A DNA stretch of 8,348 nt from Pseudomonadota bacterium (lineage in GTDB: Bacteria; Pseudomonadota; Alphaproteobacteria; Acetobacterales; Acetobacteraceae), in the NCBI GenBank assembly GCA_021808185.1, contig JAKBCB010000150.1, forward strand, positions 1-8,348. Direction: 5' to 3'. Below the pieces are notes generated by a model. That model saw only the letters and a program-made list of their open reading frames with translations, ran no database searches and was not told the DNA's origin. The translations under genes were made by a program, and so were the position numbers. This document shows, piece by piece, positions 5,226 to 8,348 of this stretch (positions within the stretch are counted from its first letter, which is position 1; each line of letters opens with the position of its first letter).

Positions 5226-6536
5226 ATGGCGGGCAGCACAGCAAAATCCTCGGCGAGCCGCGCGGCGGCGGCGAGCTTCGCCGGTGCCGTGATGGATTGG
5301 TACGATTTCTTCGTCTATGGCCTCGTCGCCGCGCTCACCTTCCCGAAACTGTTCTTCACCGCGGACAGCCCCGCCACCGGCACGCTGCTGACCTTTGCCA
5401 CCTTCGGCGTCGGCTTCGTCGCCCGTCCGCTCGGCGGCATTGTGTTTGGCCATTACGGCGACAAGATCGGCCGCAAGGCGATGCTGGTGCTGACCCTGGT
5501 GTTGATGGGCCTCGGCACCGCCGCCATCGGCGTGCTGCCCACCTACGGCCAGATCGGCGTGTTCGCGCCCGTCCTGCTGGTGGCGATGCGCTTCATCCAG
5601 GGCTTCGCCGTGGGCGGCGAATGGGGCGGTGCGGCGCTGATGGCGGTGGAGCACGCGCCGGAAAAGCGGCGCGGGTTCTTCGGCAGCTTCGTCCAGGTCG
5701 GCGCCTCGGCCGGCCTGCTGATCGCAACCGGCGTTGTCTCCATCGTCAGCGCCGCCACGACCAACGAACAGTTTCTCGCCTGGGGCTGGCGCATCCCGTT
5801 CCTGGTCAGCCTGCTGGTGGTTGTTGGCGGATACATCATCCGTCGCGGCGTCGATGAATCGCCCGAGTTCATCCACGAGGTGAAGCAGGCGCACCACGAA
5901 GCGCGCATCCCGCTGGTCGAGGCGCTGGCGCGCCATCCGGGCGCGTTCCTGAAGATCGTCGGGATGCGTCTCGTCGAACTGGTCGGCTTCTACACCGTCA
6001 CCGTGTTCGCGCTGAATTACGGTGTCAGCCACGGTGTCGCGCGCGGCAGCCTGCTGAACGCGACACTCGCGGTCGGCGTGGTGGCGATCTTCCTGATCCC
6101 GGCGATGGGCGCGTTGTCCGACCGCATCGGCCGGCGGCCGGTCTATGTGCTGGGGGCAGCGATCGGCGTGCTGGGGGCGTTCCCGCTGTTCTGGGCGCTC
6201 GACAGCCAGAACCTTCTGTACATCGTGGTCGCGTTCGTGGTGGTGGCGAATTTCTCGCACGACCCGGTGGTCTCGGTGCAGCAGCCGCTGTTCACCGAGA
6301 TGTTCGAGGCATCGTTCCGCTACAGTGGTGCCGGCTTTGCCTACCAGCTGGCCAGCGCGGTCGCTGGCGGGTTCACGCCGATCATCGCCGCCTCGCTGGT
6401 GATGCAGGACGGCGGCGGGCACACCTACGTGGCGCTGTATATGGTCGGTGCCTGCCTGATCTCGCTGCTGACCGGGCTGCTCTACGCCGGCCGCCAGCCG
6501 TTCCAGGCGCCGGCCTATCTCGAAAGCGCCGCGTAG
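5226..6536 (+). CDS. shiA: MFS metabolite:H+ symporter, ShiA-like (shikimate transporter type)
   Basis: A 436-residue inner-membrane protein of the metabolite:H+ symporter (MHS) branch of the major facilitator superfamily, with about 12 hydrophobic segments. The N-terminus SFAGAVMDWYDFFVYG (17-32) is the MHS hallmark. Motif A copies are GHYGDKIGRK (75-84) in the first half and GALSDRIGRR (295-304) in the second. GFAVGGEWGGA (126-136) is also diagnostic. Several stretches closely resemble E. coli ShiA as remembered: RHPGAFLKI, FALNYG, QQPLFTEMF, and FRYSGAG (364-370) followed by GGFTP. ShiA-like uptake of shikimate or a related hydroaromatic acid is therefore the best guess, supported by the shikimate dehydrogenase-like gene 47 bases downstream. 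Other MHS substrates (dicarboxylates, alpha-ketoglutarate, aromatic acids) remain possible. The gene has its own promoter and candidate operator. Confidence 0.88.
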   Translation: MAGSTAKSSASRAAAASFAGAVMDWYDFFVYGLVAALTFPKLFFTADSPATGTLLTFATFGVGFVARPLGGIVFGHYGDKIGRKAMLVLTLVLMGLGTAAIGVLPTYGQIGVFAPVLLVAMRFIQGFAVGGEWGGAALMAVEHAPEKRRGFFGSFVQVGASAGLLIATGVVSIVSAATTNEQFLAWGWRIPFLVSLLVVVGGYIIRRGVDESPEFIHEVKQAHHEARIPLVEALARHPGAFLKIVGMRLVELVGFYTVTVFALNYGVSHGVARGSLLNATLAVGVVAIFLIPAMGALSDRIGRRPVYVLGAAIGVLGAFPLFWALDSQNLLYIVVAFVVVANFSHDPVVSVQQPLFTEMFEASFRYSGAGFAYQLASAVAGGFTPIIAASLVMQDGGGHTYVALYMVGACLISLLTGLLYAGRQPFQAPAYLESAA

Positions 6537-6542
6537 CACCCA

Positions 6543-6562
6543 CGGGGGGTGCAAGCCCCCCG
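6543..6562 (+). other. Intercistronic GC hairpin between transporter and dehydrogenase genes
   Basis: CGGGGGG (6543-6549) pairs with CCCCCCG (6556-6562) around TGCAAG, right after the transporter stop. It is followed by a CCGGCCGG run and then the dehydrogenase ribosome binding site. With no T-tract it should not terminate fully. It could shield the upstream message from 3' decay and set a ratio between the two products. Confidence 0.45.
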
Positions 6563-6583
6563 GCCGGCCGGAGGAGCGTGGAC

Positions 6584-7366
6584 ATGGACGGCAATACAAT
6601 CCTGCTCGCGACCGTGGGCGATCCCGTGGCGCAGGTGCAGACCCCGGCGCGGATGCCGGAGCTGTTCGCCGCGCGCGGCATCAACGCCACCTGGGTGCCG
6701 CTGCATGTCACGGCCGCGAACCTGCCGCTGGTGCCCGCGATGCTGCGCGGCATCGGCAATTTTCGCGGCTGTAGCATCACCGTGCCGCACAAGATGGCGA
6801 TGCTGACGCTGGTGGATCGGGCGACGCCGCGCGCCCGCCTCTCGGCCGGCGTCAACCTCGTGCGGCGGGAGGCGGATGGGTCGCTGACCGGCGACATGGT
6901 GGACGGGCTGGGCTTCGTCGCGGGCTTGGCGGACGCCGGGCACTCGGTGCGGGGAAAGTCCGCGTGGCTCGTCGGCGCCGGCGGGGCGGGGGCTGCCATC
7001 GCCGCCGCGTTGTGCGAGGCGGGGGTTGCGTGGCTTGGCGTGCAGGATGTCGATCCGTCGCGCGCGCGCGCCGTGGCGGATCGCTTGTCACCGCATTTTC
7101 CCGCCATCCGCATCATGGCCGTGGATGCAGCGCCGGCGGCGCCGGATTTCGCGATCAACGCGACGCCCCTCGGGCTGCGGCCAACGGACCCGCTGCCGTT
7201 CGCCATCGACGGGCTGCCGGCAACCGCGGTGGTATGCGACATCATCATGAAGCCCGCGATCACGCCGCTGCTCCACGCAGCCGAGGCAAGGCGGCTTACC
7301 ATCCATCCGGGCGCCCCGATGCTGACAGCGCAGATGCCGCTCTATCTGGAATTCTTCGGCCTTTGA
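6584..7366 (+). CDS. Shikimate dehydrogenase family protein, divergent (AroE-like, probably catabolic)
   Basis: A 260-residue cytoplasmic dehydrogenase of the shikimate/quinate family, which interconverts shikimate (or quinate) and the 3-dehydro acid using NAD(P). Retained: catalytic Lys70 in SITVPHK (64-70), Asn91, catalytic Asp107 in GDMVDGLGF, the Rossmann nucleotide loop GAGGAG (131-136), NATPLG, and Gln250 in the C-terminal PMLTAQ. Altered: the N-terminal substrate loop reads GDPVAQVQTP (12-21), so the two serines of the usual SxS motif are Val18 and Thr20, and the usual GxNTD reads GDMVD. This points to a paralogue rather than the biosynthetic AroE. ATG at 6584 has a strong GGAGGAG (6570-6576) 7 bases upstream; the GTG at 6578 is too close to it. 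It is 47 bases after the transporter gene and probably co-transcribed, suggesting oxidation of the imported substrate. Cofactor and exact substrate are not determined. Confidence 0.87.
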   Translation: MDGNTILLATVGDPVAQVQTPARMPELFAARGINATWVPLHVTAANLPLVPAMLRGIGNFRGCSITVPHKMAMLTLVDRATPRARLSAGVNLVRREADGSLTGDMVDGLGFVAGLADAGHSVRGKSAWLVGAGGAGAAIAAALCEAGVAWLGVQDVDPSRARAVADRLSPHFPAIRIMAVDAAPAAPDFAINATPLGLRPTDPLPFAIDGLPATAVVCDIIMKPAITPLLHAAEARRLTIHPGAPMLTAQMPLYLEFFGL

Positions 7367-7377
7367 CCGCGCCAGCC

Positions 7378-7405
7378 TTGTTCGCGGCCGTGCTCAAGCG
7401 ATATT
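7378..7405 (+). promoter_or_regulatory. Possible promoter of the TetR-family regulator gene
   Basis: A weak -35 TTGTTC (7378-7383) is spaced 16 bases from a fair -10 GATATT (7400-7405). Transcription would start within the repeated site at 7407-7423, fitting autorepression. The -35 match is poor. Confidence 0.35.
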
Positions 7406-7406
7406 G

Positions 7407-7423
7407 ACCGACCGGACAGTCAG
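7407..7423 (+). promoter_or_regulatory. Candidate TetR-family operator before the regulator gene
   Basis: ACCGACCGGACAGTCAG equals the 5097-5113 site at 14 of 17 positions. The slightly shifted stretch GACCGACCGGACAGTC (7406-7421) is symmetric at 12 of 16 positions. It overlaps the start of the ribosome binding site AGGAG (7422-7426), so a bound repressor would shut off the regulator's own expression. Confidence 0.6.
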
Positions 7424-7432
7424 GAGCGGATC

Positions 7433-8086
7433 ATGGCGGATGGAATGGCGATGCCGAAGCCAGCGCCGCGCGGCCGCGACGCGGAGGCAACGCGGGCTGC
7501 GATCATCGCGGCCGCGCGCGCGGAATTCGCCGCCAAGGGCCTCAGCGGCGCGCGGGTGGACGACATCGCCGCCCGCACCCGCACCACCAAGCCCGCGATC
7601 TACTACCATTTCGGCAGCAAGGAAGACCTCTACCGCGTCGTGCTGGAGGAAGCCTACGCCGGCATGCGGGAGGTCGAGCGCGGCCTCGATCTCGACTCGT
7701 TGCCCGCCACCGAGGCGATGCGCCGGCTGGTGGAAGTCAGCTTCGACTATCACGCCGCGCACCCGGACTGGGTGCGGCTGGTCAGCATCGAGAACATCCA
7801 CGATGCCGTGCATCTGGCCGGTTCGGCCTCGGTCGCGGATCGCAACGCCAACGTGATCGGCGTACTGGGCGCGCTGCTGGCGCGCGGCGAGCGGGAAGGG
7901 GTGTTTCGCCCAGGCATCGACCCGCTGGAGCTGCATCTGATGATCAGCTCGCTGTGCTTCTATCGCGTCAGCAACCGCCACACCTGGGGCGCGATCTTCG
8001 GCCGCGACCTGCAAGCCGCCGAGCACGTCGCCTCGCAGCGGCGCATGGTGGTGGAGGCGGTGCTGCGCTACCTGCGGCCGGATTAG
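7433..8086 (+). CDS. TetR/AcrR-family transcriptional regulator
   Basis: A 217-residue one-component regulator with a typical TetR layout. The N-terminal DNA-binding domain (about 15-65) contains the helix-turn-helix VDDIAARTRTTKPAIYYHF (42-60), followed by GSKEDLYRVVLEE, the standard helix-4 continuation. Residues about 80-217 are an alpha-helical ligand-binding and dimerisation domain, with no subfamily recognised confidently. ATG at 7433 is preceded by AGGAG at 7422-7426 with 6 bases spacing. It is encoded 66 bases after the dehydrogenase gene on the same strand but behind its own candidate operator. That site recurs in the transporter promoter, so repression of transporter and dehydrogenase, relieved by the imported compound or its oxidation product, is the simplest model. 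An activator role or an unrelated ligand is not excluded. Its stop overlaps that of the convergent thiE. Confidence 0.93.
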   Translation: MADGMAMPKPAPRGRDAEATRAAIIAAARAEFAAKGLSGARVDDIAARTRTTKPAIYYHFGSKEDLYRVVLEEAYAGMREVERGLDLDSLPATEAMRRLVEVSFDYHAAHPDWVRLVSIENIHDAVHLAGSASVADRNANVIGVLGALLARGEREGVFRPGIDPLELHLMISSLCFYRVSNRHTWGAIFGRDLQAAEHVASQRRMVVEAVLRYLRPD

Positions 8087-8348
8087 CCGCGCGCGGCCCC
8101 GATCGCCGCGTTCATCGCGCGCACACCCGCGCCCGGCCCCTCGGGGTGGTTCCACACCGCGCCGATCACCGCCAGAAAATCGGCGCCCGCTTGCACGAGC
8201 GGCGCGCAATTCGCCGCCGTGATGCCGCCGATGGCAACACTCGGCAGTTCCGCGATCTCCGACCACCAGCGCAGGATCTCGGGGTCCGCGCGGGTGGGGG
8301 CCAGCTTCGTCTCGGTGGGGAAGAACGCGCCGAACGCCACGTAATCCG
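8083..8348 (-). CDS. thiE: Thiamine-phosphate synthase, C-terminal part (5' end cut by window edge)
   Basis: The minus-strand frame enters from the right edge and ends at TAA 8083-8085, giving 87 complete codons. The visible part starts DYVAFGAFFPTETK, matching the pyrophosphate-binding GxxFPTxTK segment of ThiE. It continues through VAIGGITAANCAPLVQAGADFLAVIGAVW, the phosphate-binding GGI loop and final strand of the TIM barrel. ThiE joins hydroxymethylpyrimidine diphosphate to thiazole phosphate to make thiamine phosphate. About 120 N-terminal residues lie outside the window. The GTG at 8340 is an internal valine, not a start, because the conserved D-Y precedes it in frame. It ends convergently with the regulator gene, with stop codons overlapping by 4 bases, and has no evident functional link to the shikimate locus. 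Confidence 0.9.
   Translation of the reverse strand, partial: DYVAFGAFFPTETKLAPTRADPEILRWWSEIAELPSVAIGGITAANCAPLVQAGADFLAVIGAVWNHPEGPGAGVRAMNAAIGAARG

Noticed and set aside
5106..6599. 497-codon minus-strand open frame antisense to the transporter
   Set aside because: The translation is His/Arg/Gln-rich with no motif, typical of the reverse strand of a GC-rich membrane protein gene.

Overview
This is a gene-dense, very GC-rich (about two-thirds G+C by eye) window from a bacterial chromosome. High GC, intact beta-lysylation-type EF-P genes, an alphaproteobacterial-style inositol monophosphatase and a Rhodospirillales-like OmpA domain suggest an alphaproteobacterium, possibly Acetobacteraceae. 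That placement is inferred from protein style, not searched. Almost all of the sequence is coding; no gap between genes exceeds about 235 bases. No tRNA, rRNA, CRISPR, insertion sequence or phage gene was seen.

Region 1 (1-3289, minus strand) reads as a co-directional cluster in the order epmB-like radical SAM aminomutase (2243-3289), efp (1640-2206), inositol monophosphatase family gene (691-1515), and an OmpA-domain envelope protein that runs off the left edge (1-613). Between efp and the monophosphatase gene lies a pair of related palindromic repeats (1543-1584 and 1603-1620). Region 2 (3312-4313, plus strand) is epmA, the EF-P lysyl-lysine ligase, transcribed divergently from epmB with only about 22 bases between the two start codons. 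Together epmB, epmA and efp make a complete EF-P beta-lysylation module: EpmB makes (R)-beta-lysine, EpmA attaches it to a lysine at the tip of EF-P, and modified EF-P relieves ribosome stalling at polyproline. The last gene of the same cluster encodes a polyproline linker with a six-proline run, a plausible EF-P client.

Region 3 (4418-5064) is a small secreted fasciclin (FAS1) domain protein with its own strong intrinsic terminator.

Region 4 (5088-8086, plus strand) looks like a regulated shikimate or quinate-type uptake and oxidation locus. It holds a ShiA-like proton symporter (5226-6536), a divergent shikimate dehydrogenase family protein (6584-7366) and a TetR-family regulator (7433-8086). 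A 17-base site, identical at 14 positions, occurs in the promoter region of the transporter (5097-5113) and just upstream of the regulator gene (7407-7423). It is the natural candidate operator, implying that the regulator controls both the transport-dehydrogenase unit and itself.

Region 5 (8083-8348, minus strand) is the C-terminal part of a thiamine-phosphate synthase (thiE) that enters from the right edge and ends convergently with the regulator gene, the two stop codons overlapping.
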